This document shows positions 18,431-28,601 of a DNA stretch of 38,972 nucleotides, piece after piece. This stretch comes from Methylococcaceae bacterium. GTDB lineage: Bacteria > Pseudomonadota > Gammaproteobacteria > Methylococcales > Methylomonadaceae. Made by a program: the position numbers and the translations under genes. The stretch spans positions 1-38,972 of the forward strand of contig JAUYBL010000031.1 of assembly GCA_030693065.1 (NCBI GenBank). Reading direction: 5' to 3'. The notes under the pieces were generated by a model. That model was not told the DNA's origin. It was given only the letters and a program-made list of their open reading frames with translations, and did no database searches. The stretch's first letter is position 1. Every line of letters begins with the position of its first letter.

Positions 18431-18460
18431 AAAAAAAGCCCCTTTCGGGGCTCCTTTTTT
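18431..18460 (-). terminator. Bidirectional hairpin terminator after the fused oxidoreductase gene
   Basis: AGCCCC at 18437-18442, loop TTTC and GGGGCT at 18447-18452 form a stable stem. It is flanked by seven A on the left and eight T on the right, so it works as a rho-independent terminator in either direction. It lies 9 bases past the stop codon of the minus-strand oxidoreductase gene. Confidence 0.88.
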
Positions 18461-18468
18461 TAAGGCTT

Positions 18469-21400
18469 TTAATTAACCACGGGTTCTTTCTGCTTTTCCA
18501 GCAAGTAATCCAGCCAGAGGTTCGACAATTTTTCCTGAACGGTATTTTGTCGCAGTCGGGCATTAAGATTTGGGAAATCAACCTTATCCAGATCCTGATC
18601 CTGGTTGTAGCAGGAATACACGAAGAATTCCTTACCGGTTTCAGCATCGACATGCTTACACAAACACTGCGCGCAGATACCTTTCATCATGCACTGCATT
18701 GGCGAATTAATTGAACCGACGGCGTGATGCGCTTTGGTCAAATATGGTTTCAAAACATTGAAACGCGCATCTTTAACTGCCGCCATCATTCGGTCTGAAC
18801 CAATCACGATTAAATGATCGACATCAGTCAATGAGATGTTTTGTTCGCCTAATTCGCCTTTGCCATAAGCAATCATGGCTTCCAGAATGTTGCCGACAAA
18901 CGATTTATCTTGCGGACGGTTCGCCTTGATTGGTGTTACGCCTGGCGTGTTATCAACCGCCCAGATAATGACATCTGCTGCCGCTTCAACGTCTTCAACT
19001 TTGAAAACATCCTGGTTGTATTTGTAACCGGCAAAATAAATAACCCGGTTGCCAGCGGCCCGCAATGCTTTACCGATTGAGAACAACACGGCATTACCCA
19101 AACCACCGCCGATTAACAACACGGTTTGACCAGTAGGAATGTCGGTCGGTGTGCCGGTAACGCCCATAAGAATGAGTGGGTCGCCGACTTCCCAGGTTGC
19201 ACATAGCCGTGATGATGAGCCCATTTCTAGGGCAATTAACGAAATGGTGCCTTTTTCTGTATCCACTTCCGCGCCAGTTAATGCCAAGCCTTCAGCTGCA
19301 AGCGAGGTGCCTTCAACGACCGGTGCGTAGGCTTCATAGTTTTGCAGTCGGTAAAATTGGCCCGGATGGAATTTCTGTGCGGCCAGCGGTGCCTTGACCA
19401 CGACTTCGATAATGGTCGGTGTCAGGCGGTTGATGGCAACGATGGTAGCATTAAAGGATTCGTCCAAATTAGCGAACAGATTTTTCAAGGCCGCATCACG
19501 TTGATGTTGTTCGGCCGGATTCAATTGCTGTAATTCCTTAGCGAACAAATCGACGACATAAGGATAACCATCTTTAGCGCTGGCCATCGCTTTAACGACG
19601 TTGCCTGCGTAAACCGGATGGTTGTCACCATAAAAACTGATGAACTTGCCGTCTTTTTGATAAGAGGTCAGCGGTGCCGGTTTGCCCAGCTTAGGTGCTG
19701 CTTCATCGTGCATCGCCACCAGTTGAACTGTGCCGTCTTGTAATTCCGGCTCGTAACGTTGGAAGAACCATTTGTCCATTACGAAAGTGTCTGGATATTC
19801 GCTTTGGTAAATCGTATTGGGCGAGGTACCGGCGGCAATATACAGATTGCGTAATGGTACGGTGATGACGCCTTCTTTAACCCATTTGCCATCTTCCAAA
19901 GTCAATTTTTCGAATTCCACGCCATTTAGATGACCATATTCATCGGCCAGCGCGCTTTTTGGGCTCATGCCTTCAGCCAGCGCGATACCTTCTTGCAGGG
20001 CTTCGTGGATTTCTTCGTGGTTTTGACGATAGGCTGGCGCATCGCGCATGCCTTTACGGTAGAACAGTGTCACGCCGCCCCATGCATCGATTAAGGGCTG
20101 GAAGTCCGGCAGTTCGCCTTCGCTTTCGGCACGTTGACGTTCGGCACGAATGACTTTGCCGTGTGCCAGGAATTCATCAAGGATGATGATTTCTTCTTGG
20201 TCGTAACGGTTGCGCACTACTTCTTCGCCGTAAACGTTACTTAATGTTTCGTAACGGTCGAGTATTTTTTCCACTTGTACCGGGTAATAAGCCATCAATT
20301 CAGTGGCTGTATCGATTGCGGTTAAACCGCCGCCGATAACGCCTGCCGGTAAACGCACCTGCAAATTCGCCAATGATGACGCTTTCGCCGCGCCGGTTAA
20401 TTGCAAACCCATTAAAAAGTCTGAGGCTTTACGAATGCCGCGGATCAGGTTGTTTTTAAGATCGATAATAGTTGGTTGGCCTGCACCGGACGCAACACAA
20501 ATATGGTCAAAGCCCATGTCCCAAGCGTCATCGATAGTTAACGTGCCACCAAAACGAACGCCGCCGTAGGTTCTAAAGGCCGCGCGTCTTTGTAAGGTCA
20601 GGTAAATAACTTTCAGGAAGTTTTTATCCCAACGGACGGTAATGCCGTATTCAGCAACGCCGCCAAATCCAGCCAGAATTCGTTTGTCCAGGTCTTCGTA
20701 AAGATCTTTAAAGTCGACGATCGGCAATGGCGCGTGAGTTTCGTCGCCGGTCAATTCAACGGGCAATGGTTCCAGTTTTAAGGCATCAATAGCAGCAACG
20801 CCGAAGCCTTCATTGAGCAGGTAATGGCTCATGGTGTAACCGGCTGGTCCTAAACCTACTACCAACGCATTTTTGCCGTTGTAAGGCAGCATGGTTGGGC
20901 GTTTGACGTTTAATGGATTCCAACGTGTCAACAAGCTGTAAATTTCAAAACCGTAAGGCATGAACAATACGTCTGTTAACACATTGGTTTCGATTTGCGG
21001 GATGTTAACCGGATCGGTTTTTTGGTAAATACAGCCCTTCATGCATTCGTTACAGATACGATGACCGGTGCCAGGGCACATCGGGTTATCAATGATGATA
21101 ATCGCCAACGCGCCGATGTTGTCGCCGTTACGTTTAACCAAGTGCATTTCGGAGATTTTTTCTTCCAATGGGCAGCCGGTGGTAGTAACGCCTAGCGGGT
21201 CCAGTTTGAAAGTATTGGTTTTTTTATTGCGCATGCCTTTCGAGCACGAATCAGTATCGCGCTCGTGGCAGTAGATGCAGTGATTAACTTCAGACAATGT
21301 TTGTCTTTCGTTATAACGCGGGTCAGTCAATTTGAAGCCATCACGGCGGCGACGGTGTTCTTGCTCGCCCATCCAGGCAGTAAATTGACCGCGATCAACG

Positions 21401-22179
21401 ACTTCGTGTTCGACCAGATTGTCAAAATCGCGTTTGTTCGGGAATTTAAAGCTCAGCCATTTTTCGACAACATCGTTATCTTGTTGGGCGACATAACTCC
21501 AGCGTTGCACGATGTCGGTCAAGCCATTAACGAATTCGGCCGCATCGTCATTGGCGATAATGTCGGCAAATTCGGTAGCCGCTTCACTGTGCGCAGCCAG
21601 TTTGTTGCGAAGATCAGCAACGACTGATTCTGCCGTGTTGTAATCGCTGTCTTTGCCTTTGGCGAGTAACTTGTAGTGTTTGGAGAGCAGGCCGATGGCA
21701 GCGCCGACTCTGGCAACGCGGTGTTCAGCGTCATCGTCTTGATTGGCTTCGTTAAATCCGGCGTCAATCAACAGATCAAACCGATTCAAAATAGAAGGGA
21801 TATTCCATTCGCTGGTGTCCTGGCCTTTAAAAGTGACAGCCAGTTTTTCGACGATTTCGTTTTTATAAGTAAAAACAGTATCGATTTCATCTTTGATAGC
21901 AATGGCTTGTGCTTGGTGTTGCTCAGTGACATTAAATAATTTGGCGACAAATTGCCCGACAAAAGGCCCCATGCGTACTAATAAGTCGGAGATTTGCTCC
22001 GGTGATAAACCTTCGCCTTGATGTTGCCGGTACGATTGGAATTCAGTGTGTAATTGTGCGTCATGGCGTTCAACCGAGGCATCGAATACGTCGAGTAGGT
22101 CTTTTAATCGGGCTGAATCGTATAAATCGGGGTAATTAAAGCCGGGGATGCCTAAGGTAAGTGTCGGTTTTGCTGTCAT
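18469..22179 (-). CDS. Fused NfnB/GltD-like and NfnA/PyrK-like FAD, NAD(P) and Fe-S oxidoreductase
   Basis: A 1236-residue predicted cytoplasmic flavoenzyme. A helical N-terminal part of about 290 residues has no family I recognise. Next is a cysteine-rich cluster region (about 301-385, with CIYC, CPGTG, RICNECMKGC) like the [4Fe-4S] domain of GltD and dihydropyrimidine dehydrogenase. A GltD/NfnB-like unit follows with an FAD site GLGPAG (about 442-447) and an NAD(P) site GVIGGGLTAID (about 613-623). The C-terminal part resembles ferredoxin-NADP reductase, PyrK or NfnA: HPGQFYRL, the nucleotide site LLIGGGLGNA, and a [2Fe-2S] cysteine set CMMKGICAQCLC (about 1163-1174) with a further cysteine near 1190. 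Domain content matches both subunits of the Nfn transhydrogenase in one chain; electron bifurcation is only a possibility. The ATG at 22179 is preferred over a TTG at 22200. A terminator follows. Confidence 0.82.
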   Translation of the reverse strand: MTAKPTLTLGIPGFNYPDLYDSARLKDLLDVFDASVERHDAQLHTEFQSYRQHQGEGLSPEQISDLLVRMGPFVGQFVAKLFNVTEQHQAQAIAIKDEIDTVFTYKNEIVEKLAVTFKGQDTSEWNIPSILNRFDLLIDAGFNEANQDDDAEHRVARVGAAIGLLSKHYKLLAKGKDSDYNTAESVVADLRNKLAAHSEAATEFADIIANDDAAEFVNGLTDIVQRWSYVAQQDNDVVEKWLSFKFPNKRDFDNLVEHEVVDRGQFTAWMGEQEHRRRRDGFKLTDPRYNERQTLSEVNHCIYCHERDTDSCSKGMRNKKTNTFKLDPLGVTTTGCPLEEKISEMHLVKRNGDNIGALAIIIIDNPMCPGTGHRICNECMKGCIYQKTDPVNIPQIETNVLTDVLFMPYGFEIYSLLTRWNPLNVKRPTMLPYNGKNALVVGLGPAGYTMSHYLLNEGFGVAAIDALKLEPLPVELTGDETHAPLPIVDFKDLYEDLDKRILAGFGGVAEYGITVRWDKNFLKVIYLTLQRRAAFRTYGGVRFGGTLTIDDAWDMGFDHICVASGAGQPTIIDLKNNLIRGIRKASDFLMGLQLTGAAKASSLANLQVRLPAGVIGGGLTAIDTATELMAYYPVQVEKILDRYETLSNVYGEEVVRNRYDQEEIIILDEFLAHGKVIRAERQRAESEGELPDFQPLIDAWGGVTLFYRKGMRDAPAYRQNHEEIHEALQEGIALAEGMSPKSALADEYGHLNGVEFEKLTLEDGKWVKEGVITVPLRNLYIAAGTSPNTIYQSEYPDTFVMDKWFFQRYEPELQDGTVQLVAMHDEAAPKLGKPAPLTSYQKDGKFISFYGDNHPVYAGNVVKAMASAKDGYPYVVDLFAKELQQLNPAEQHQRDAALKNLFANLDESFNATIVAINRLTPTIIEVVVKAPLAAQKFHPGQFYRLQNYEAYAPVVEGTSLAAEGLALTGAEVDTEKGTISLIALEMGSSSRLCATWEVGDPLILMGVTGTPTDIPTGQTVLLIGGGLGNAVLFSIGKALRAAGNRVIYFAGYKYNQDVFKVEDVEAAADVIIWAVDNTPGVTPIKANRPQDKSFVGNILEAMIAYGKGELGEQNISLTDVDHLIVIGSDRMMAAVKDARFNVLKPYLTKAHHAVGSINSPMQCMMKGICAQCLCKHVDAETGKEFFVYSCYNQDQDLDKVDFPNLNARLRQNTVQEKLSNLWLDYLLEKQKEPVVN

Positions 22180-22294
22180 TTTTGTGCTCAATGGAAACAA
22201 TGGGTGATATGTGGACAGTTAAAATAAAGTGCGTCATTTTAACGTTATAAACGAAGATTAGGGATGATTTTTGCATGTAAAGCGGACAAAAGTG

Positions 22295-23179
22295 TCAATG
22301 CGACGGCGGCATTTTTTCTCTGAGCTTTAAAAAGCGCTGATAACGCGACGTTGATATTTCGCCGCTTTCAACTGCTGCGCGCACGGCACAGCCTTTATCT
22401 TGCAGATGTCGGCAGTCATTAAACTTGCACTTGCCCAGCAATGGCTGAAATTCGAGATAGCCTTGGGCAAGTTGTTGCTCAGAAAGATCGGCTAAGCCAA
22501 AAATTGCCACACCCGGGCTATCGATTAAATCACCACCATCTTCTAAATGGTAAAGAGTGGCTGCTGTGGTGGTGTGCCGCCCCAGTTTACTGGTTGCTGA
22601 AATAGCTTTAGTTTTCAGCGCTTTGTCGGGCAGAATCGCATTGGTCAAGGACGATTTGCCCACTCCCGATTGCCCGGCAAAAATACTTACTTGGTTTTTA
22701 AGAGCCTTTTTTAACTCATCAATCCCCGCGCCGTTACTAGCGCTGACTCGATATAACGCATAGCCGAGCTTTTGATAGACCAGTAATTCTGCCTCAATGT
22801 CCTCTGATAGTGGTAAGTCGGTTTTATTCAGGACCAGCGCGGCACCCATGTGCCTATTTTCGCAAATTGATAAATATTGATCGAGTAATAGAAAGTCGCA
22901 GAAAGGTTCTGTGGCAAAAACGATAAATACTCTATCAATGTTGGCAGCCACTGGGCGCGTTTTACCATTTCTGGCCGGTCGCAGTAGGGCAGAGCGTCTA
23001 GGTAAAATTTCCTCTATCCGGCCTTGATCAGGGGATGATTGCAACCATAGCACTCGATCCCCCACTGCAACTGTTTCAAGCTTCCGAAGGGTTTGGCAAA
23101 GATAGATATTGCCGGAAGATTCAACGGCAATATCTTGACCTAAGTGGGCAATTACCAAGCCTTCATTTAGAGCAGCCAT
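22295..23179 (-). CDS. rsgA: Ribosome small-subunit-dependent GTPase RsgA
   Basis: Circularly permuted GTPase acting in late 30S ribosome assembly. The 294 residues show an N-terminal OB fold, then the permuted order G4 NKTD (118-121), G1 GQSGVGKSS (169-177), G3 DSPG (220-223), and a C-terminal zinc module with C251, C256, H258 and C264 (CKFNDCRHLQDKGC). The start codon overlaps the stop of the M48 protease gene by one base (TAATG), so the two are probably translated from one message. The length is somewhat shorter than the E. coli protein (about 350), mainly at the N terminus, as in many proteobacteria. Confidence 0.94.
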   Translation of the reverse strand: MAALNEGLVIAHLGQDIAVESSGNIYLCQTLRKLETVAVGDRVLWLQSSPDQGRIEEILPRRSALLRPARNGKTRPVAANIDRVFIVFATEPFCDFLLLDQYLSICENRHMGAALVLNKTDLPLSEDIEAELLVYQKLGYALYRVSASNGAGIDELKKALKNQVSIFAGQSGVGKSSLTNAILPDKALKTKAISATSKLGRHTTTAATLYHLEDGGDLIDSPGVAIFGLADLSEQQLAQGYLEFQPLLGKCKFNDCRHLQDKGCAVRAAVESGEISTSRYQRFLKLREKMPPSH

Positions 23180-24429
23180 TATGAAGGCTGCATAGTGGTT
23201 TCCAGGTGGGCGATGCGAATAGCGGCGGGCGGGTGACTGTAATGAAAAGCTGAGTACAGCGGGTCCGGCGTTAAGGTATTGGCGTTTTCTTCATACAGTT
23301 TCACCAAGCCGCTGATCATTTTTTCCGCTTTGGCATTGTTGGCAGCAAAATCATCGGCTTCAAATTCGAACTTACGTTGAAAATAAGCGCTGATCGGTTG
23401 CATGAAAAAAGTGAATGTTCCGGATACCAGCATAAACAATAATAATGCTGCGGCGTTAGATGGTTGCTCTACACCTAAGCCGTTATAAAACCACTGCTGA
23501 TCAATTAACCAGCCCAAAATGCCCAAGCTAATTAGGCTCATGATAGACGTTGCAATCAGCATTTTGATGACGTGTTTGCGTTTGAAATGTCCCAGTTCGT
23601 GCGCCAGCACTGCTTCCAGCTCTTCATCATCCAAAGATTTAACCAAGGTGTCGAAAAACACGATGCGTTTGTTATTGCCTAAGCCGGTAAAGTAAGCATT
23701 GCCGTGTCCAGAGCGTTTGGAGCCGTCCATAATGAAAATGCCTTGGCTGTGAAAGCCGCAACGTTCCAGTAAGCTCTGAATTCTGTTTTTTAAAGTGCCG
23801 TCTTCCAGCGGTGTGAATTTGTTAAACAAAGGCGCAATCACGGTAGGAAACAGCCAGCTCATCAGTAACGAAAAGCTCATTAAAATAGCCCAGGCCCATA
23901 ACCACCATAGTGAGCCTACGCTGTCCATCACCCACAATATCAAAGCCAAAATAGGTAGGCCAATTACGGCTCCTAGCCCCAAACTTAGGAGTTGATCTTT
24001 GGCAAATTGCTGCAAGGTGCTTTTGTTGAAACCAAACTTTTCTTCAATGACAAAGGTTTGGTAAAGGCTGGTAGGCAGTTCGAGCAATGTCAGCACCAAG
24101 AAAATGCTGGCAATTGCGCCGACACCTGCCAGCAAGGGTGATTCGACCCAGCCAGACCAGAGGTTAAAAGACAATTGTATGCCGCCGCCTAAGGTGACTA
24201 AAAGCAATAAGACAATGCCAATAACATCATCAATCTTGCCAAGTTTGCCTTTTGCCAGCGTGTAGTCCGCAGCTTTTTGGTGAGCGGTTAATGAAACACG
24301 GTCTTTGAAGGCATCCGGCACGGCATCACGGTGTTTGGCAACATGGTCAGCTTGTCTTTTAGACAGCCAAAATTGAATGGAATGGGAAATAATCAGGGCA
24401 ATAATAAATACGATTGTAAAGGTGTTCAT
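23179..24429 (-). CDS. M48 family membrane zinc metalloprotease (Ste24/CAAX type)
   Basis: Predicted multi-spanning inner-membrane protease. The 416 residues start with a membrane helix (about 4-20), followed by several further hydrophobic segments (about 65-90, 98-125, 150-170, 175-195, 290-310 and 325-345). The zinc-binding HELGH is at 277-281 and the third ligand region FEFEADDFA follows near residue 350. The order and spacing match the Ste24-like M48A subfamily rather than HtpX. Bacterial members are thought to take part in membrane-protein or envelope quality control, but the substrate is unknown. rsgA overlaps its stop; orn is divergent, 89 bases away. Confidence 0.88.
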   Translation of the reverse strand: MNTFTIVFIIALIISHSIQFWLSKRQADHVAKHRDAVPDAFKDRVSLTAHQKAADYTLAKGKLGKIDDVIGIVLLLLVTLGGGIQLSFNLWSGWVESPLLAGVGAIASIFLVLTLLELPTSLYQTFVIEEKFGFNKSTLQQFAKDQLLSLGLGAVIGLPILALILWVMDSVGSLWWLWAWAILMSFSLLMSWLFPTVIAPLFNKFTPLEDGTLKNRIQSLLERCGFHSQGIFIMDGSKRSGHGNAYFTGLGNNKRIVFFDTLVKSLDDEELEAVLAHELGHFKRKHVIKMLIATSIMSLISLGILGWLIDQQWFYNGLGVEQPSNAAALLLFMLVSGTFTFFMQPISAYFQRKFEFEADDFAANNAKAEKMISGLVKLYEENANTLTPDPLYSAFHYSHPPAAIRIAHLETTMQPS

Positions 24430-24518
24430 AGCTTAAAAACGTTAGGGTTATGATTAGTCTTACAGTTTGCCGAATGCTACACTAAGCGCAACTTTTTTGA
24501 CATAACGGAAATTCCTAC

Positions 24519-25064
24519 ATGGCCTTGGACCCTCAAAATCTGATCTGGATTGACCTGGAAATGACCGGCTTAGATCCAGATAACGATCTGATAATCGAAA
24601 TAGCCACGGTTATTACTGATAAAAATCTGAATGTGCTCGCGCAAGGTCCGGTACTGGCCGTGCATCAGTCCGATGCAGCATTGGCGGCGATGGATGATTG
24701 GAATCAGCAGCACCATGGTCAATCCGGTTTGATTGATCGGGTCAAGGCTTCACCTTACAGCGATGCGCAAGCTGAGCAATTGACTATCGATTTTCTAAAA
24801 CAATGGGTGCCTGAAAACACCTCGCCGATTTGCGGCAACAGCATCGGTCAAGATCGTCGTTTTCTTTATCGCTACATGCCAAAACTTGAAGCTTATTTCC
24901 ATTACCGAAATATCGATGTTTCCACCTTAAAGGAGCTAGCCGCCAGATGGGCGCCGGAAGTTAAAGAAGGTTTTAATAAAGAATCTACCCACCAGGCGCT
25001 GGACGATATTTTGGAGTCGATCGAAGAACTACGATACTACCGGGAACACTTCATCAAGTTCTAA
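24519..25064 (+). CDS. orn: Oligoribonuclease
   Basis: 3'-to-5' exonuclease that degrades 2-5 nucleotide RNAs and, in many bacteria, the pGpG left by c-di-GMP phosphodiesterases. The 181 residues show DEDDh motifs: IDLEMTGLD (Exo I), [12 protein letters not shown] (Exo II) and [12 protein letters not shown] (Exo III with the catalytic histidine). The usual length is about 180. It is the first gene of a plus-strand group; the CrcB-like gene starts 4 bases past its stop. A link to the c-di-GMP cassette upstream is plausible functionally but nothing shows shared regulation. Confidence 0.96.
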   Translation: MALDPQNLIWIDLEMTGLDPDNDLIIEIATVITDKNLNVLAQGPVLAVHQSDAALAAMDDWNQQHHGQSGLIDRVKASPYSDAQAEQLTIDFLKQWVPENTSPICGNSIGQDRRFLYRYMPKLEAYFHYRNIDVSTLKELAARWAPEVKEGFNKESTHQALDDILESIEELRYYREHFIKF

Positions 25065-25067
25065 GCC

Positions 25068-25775
25068 ATGAATCAGATTATTGCAGTTGCACTGGGCGGG
25101 GCCTGCGGTGCTGTGGTCCGGTTTTTAGTGTCATCAGGGATTTATCAATGGCTGGGCCGTGGCTTTCCTTACGGCACTTTAGTCGTTAACGTTCTTGGCT
25201 CGTTTTTGATAGGCCTGTTAACCGAATCACTTATCTTGCAACGTGTGGCTCTCACTTTAGATTACCGGGCTGCCATTTTAGTCGGCTTTATCGGCTCATT
25301 TACTACCTTCTCGACCTTTTCGCTGGAAACCTTTTATTTAATCGAACAAGGCAATTTAACCAGAGCTGGGTTGAATGTCCTGATAAGTGTCAGCACTTGT
25401 TTGTTGGCAGTTTGGCTGGGATTATTATGCGGTAGAGCGTTGTTTTATTATGGTGGCGGCTTGATCACTTTGGGTAGCGGCAGCATTCCCTATGCGCTGA
25501 TGGTTATCAATCTAATAGGTGCATTGCTGATCGGTATTGTCAGTGCAGTATTGCTGCAAAAAGTCGACTTGTCGATGGAATATCGTGTGGTCATTATGGT
25601 GATAATGATCGGCGCTTATCTAACGCTGTCCGGGTTGTATTTACTGTTGTATTTAATAGAGCATGGATATTCTATTAATACCAATGTCTCGATGATGTTG
25701 AGTATTTTTGTCGGCAATGGATTAGCCTGCATTTTTGTTATCTGGTTAGGTTTGCAGATTGGTAAGCAGGCTTAG
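25068..25775 (+). CDS. crcB: Fused, asymmetric CrcB/Fluc-like fluoride channel protein
   Basis: CrcB/Fluc proteins are small four-helix membrane proteins that assemble as antiparallel dimers and export fluoride. Here one 235-residue chain holds two CrcB-like halves. Half 1 (1-125) is canonical: GGACGAVVRFL, VVNVLGSFLIG with N41, GFIGSFTTFSTF (73-84) and a fourth helix. Half 2 (about 140-235) repeats the second, third and fourth helices: VINLIGALLIG with N148, IGAYLTLSGLY (181-191) and a last helix. There is no counterpart of the first helix, and the two phenylalanines of the TTFSTF box are leucines (L187, L190). YR before each third helix (66-67, 172-173) and LIEQG/LIEHG after it show true duplication. 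The start is four bases after orn. I saw no fluoride riboswitch upstream. Confidence 0.82.
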   Translation: MNQIIAVALGGACGAVVRFLVSSGIYQWLGRGFPYGTLVVNVLGSFLIGLLTESLILQRVALTLDYRAAILVGFIGSFTTFSTFSLETFYLIEQGNLTRAGLNVLISVSTCLLAVWLGLLCGRALFYYGGGLITLGSGSIPYALMVINLIGALLIGIVSAVLLQKVDLSMEYRVVIMVIMIGAYLTLSGLYLLLYLIEHGYSINTNVSMMLSIFVGNGLACIFVIWLGLQIGKQA

Positions 25776-25828
25776 CTTTCCCCCTCTAATTTTTTTATTC
25801 CCCCGCTTTGGGCCACAATCAAAGGTAA

Positions 25829-27109
<1,281 letters not shown>

Positions 27110-27206
27110 GTTTTTTCCAAATTCAAAAACAGCGCCTATGAGTTAACTGGAAACTCGATAGCCACAGGAACTAAATTTGAACAGCGTTTTTTAAATAAAA
27201 GATCTC

Positions 27207-27236
27207 CGTTCGTGGTGAGCCCTTCGACTACGAACG
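27207..27236. repeat. REP-like hairpin downstream of serS
   Basis: CGTTCGT at 27207-27213 and ACGAACG at 27230-27236 form a perfect 7-base inverted repeat around GGTGAGCCCTTCGACT. The loop carries the same GAGCCCTTCGAC core seen in the repeat at 8.1 kb. It sits in the gap between convergent serS and the surface-protein gene and may serve as a shared 3' end. Confidence 0.6.
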
Positions 27237-27395
27237 AAATCGATAATTTGTGCTTGCCCTCATTGCGTGGACCCGGGCAATGAGTTTAATCAGTGCTCCC
27301 TTGGTTTTGCTGATCAACTACCAAAGCAGGAGCCAATGGCTAGTTAATAGTTCGTGATAGCCACAAATTAGTAGTTATGTGGCTAAAGAATACAA

Positions 27396-28220
27396 TTATT
27401 CAATGCGACGGCGGTGCCTTGATCCAATCAATCCAGCTAGCCCTGTCCCAAATAACCAGACTGAACCCGGTACCGGCACAGCAGCAAGATTACCAGGACT
27501 GGCTACCCATGCATGAGCGTAAGCCGTCTGTTTAGGGGCACTGCTCAGCCAACTGTGGTCGTATTCGGAATAGACTTCAGTCATGAAAATCGAGGCGTAG
27601 GCGGAGGCGATATCGTAAGAGGGATTAGTAAGCTCTGCATCCATCCAGTACACCCAGGCTTGTTCGTTGATGAAATAGTTAGAGTTGGGGATGTCACTGG
27701 AGATGGTACCACCGAGTTCGATGTAAAACAGTTCGCTAAATTGGCTGTCGACCGGATTACCTCCATGGGCAGTAACACCATTTGCATCAATCTTAACCGA
27801 CGGTAAAGCCCATTGGGTAGAGCCCGCATAATTGATGCTGTTTAAGTAATTTGTAAATGCTTTCGCGCCAAACCAGCTGACAAGTACTAAGCCATCACCG
27901 TGAGAATAGCCATAGCTATTATGATCGAAGTCTGCAGTTGAAACAATATGGCGACCGCTATTAGCGGGAGTTTCAACAATATTTGGCGTATTGTTTATGA
28001 CAGGACTGGCTGCAATAATGGCATTAACAACAGTGTCGTAGCCTTGATCTTTTATCATAGTGTTTAACAGGTCAGCGTCGCCGGTCCAGGTTATGTTGCT
28101 AACACTGCTGTATACCACGCTTTGTCCACCTGCAGTACCTGCGGTTAATGTGGCTTGGGCATTTATGGCATTTAAACTGAGTAGGAGACCCGCTGCCAGT
28201 AGAGTGTTGTTGAATTGCAT
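27396..28220 (-). CDS. Exported VP(E)P-CTERM-type sorted protein, DUF1566-like
   Basis: Predicted secreted protein of 274 residues. The N terminus is a signal peptide cut after INAQA (about residue 23). The body, with STQWALPSVKIDANG and other Trp/Gly/Asn/Tyr-rich segments, resembles the Lcl/DUF1566 domain family, though only weakly. The C terminus has the tripartite sorting signal: VPVPGSVWLFGTG, a hydrophobic stretch LAGLIG, and the basic tail SRHRRR. In bacteria that make exopolysaccharide this tail is recognised by exosortase and removed during export. No exosortase gene is in the window. A strong AGAGGAG ribosome site (about 28228-28234, read on the minus strand) precedes the ATG. The biological role is unknown. 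Confidence 0.78.
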   Translation of the reverse strand: MQFNNTLLAAGLLLSLNAINAQATLTAGTAGGQSVVYSSVSNITWTGDADLLNTMIKDQGYDTVVNAIIAASPVINNTPNIVETPANSGRHIVSTADFDHNSYGYSHGDGLVLVSWFGAKAFTNYLNSINYAGSTQWALPSVKIDANGVTAHGGNPVDSQFSELFYIELGGTISSDIPNSNYFINEQAWVYWMDAELTNPSYDIASAYASIFMTEVYSEYDHSWLSSAPKQTAYAHAWVASPGNLAAVPVPGSVWLFGTGLAGLIGSRHRRRIE

Positions 28221-28601
28221 AAGGTTTACTCCTCTATTGATTATGGTATTTTCTTGTTTTGCGGCTTGCTTTTAACGCTAGATAGTTAAGCATTTATAGC
28301 TCTGCTGCACAACGGCTAATTTTTTGAGGTAACTAGACGTGGAATTAGCCGGTAACAGAAGCCATTGTTTATAAACGTTTTATACAGGATGGCATTAAAC
28401 GTATTCTAATGAATCGCTGAATAAATTGATTTTACCCATGTCCCTCGACTATGCTTAGAAGAGCCTTATATAAGCTCACTAGTAGCTAAATCAATTAGTT
28501 AGCGTTAATTTTTAGCTTGTCGGACCATGAATACTCTGGGGTTCCCTAAAGCTGGTAAATAATTGACGCTGTTCGGCCGTTCTCTGAGGTAAACGAAAAA
28601 T
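28221..28601. other. Gene-free stretch between divergent genes
   Basis: Carries the ribosome site and presumably the promoter of the minus-strand sorted protein, and the upstream region of the ABC exporter with GAGGT at 28586-28590. CCCTCGACTATGCTTAGAAG near 28442 looks like a decayed copy of the REP-like core. I see no RNA gene or convincing ORF here. Confidence 0.45.

Noticed and set aside
21265-21627. 120-residue plus-strand ORF within the oxidoreductase gene
   Set aside because: Lies entirely inside the well-supported minus-strand gene and has no family features.
24430-24518. Possible fluoride riboswitch ahead of the orn-crcB genes
   Set aside because: I could not find the conserved crcB-motif sequence elements in the short gap before orn, and the 3-base gap before crcB leaves no room.
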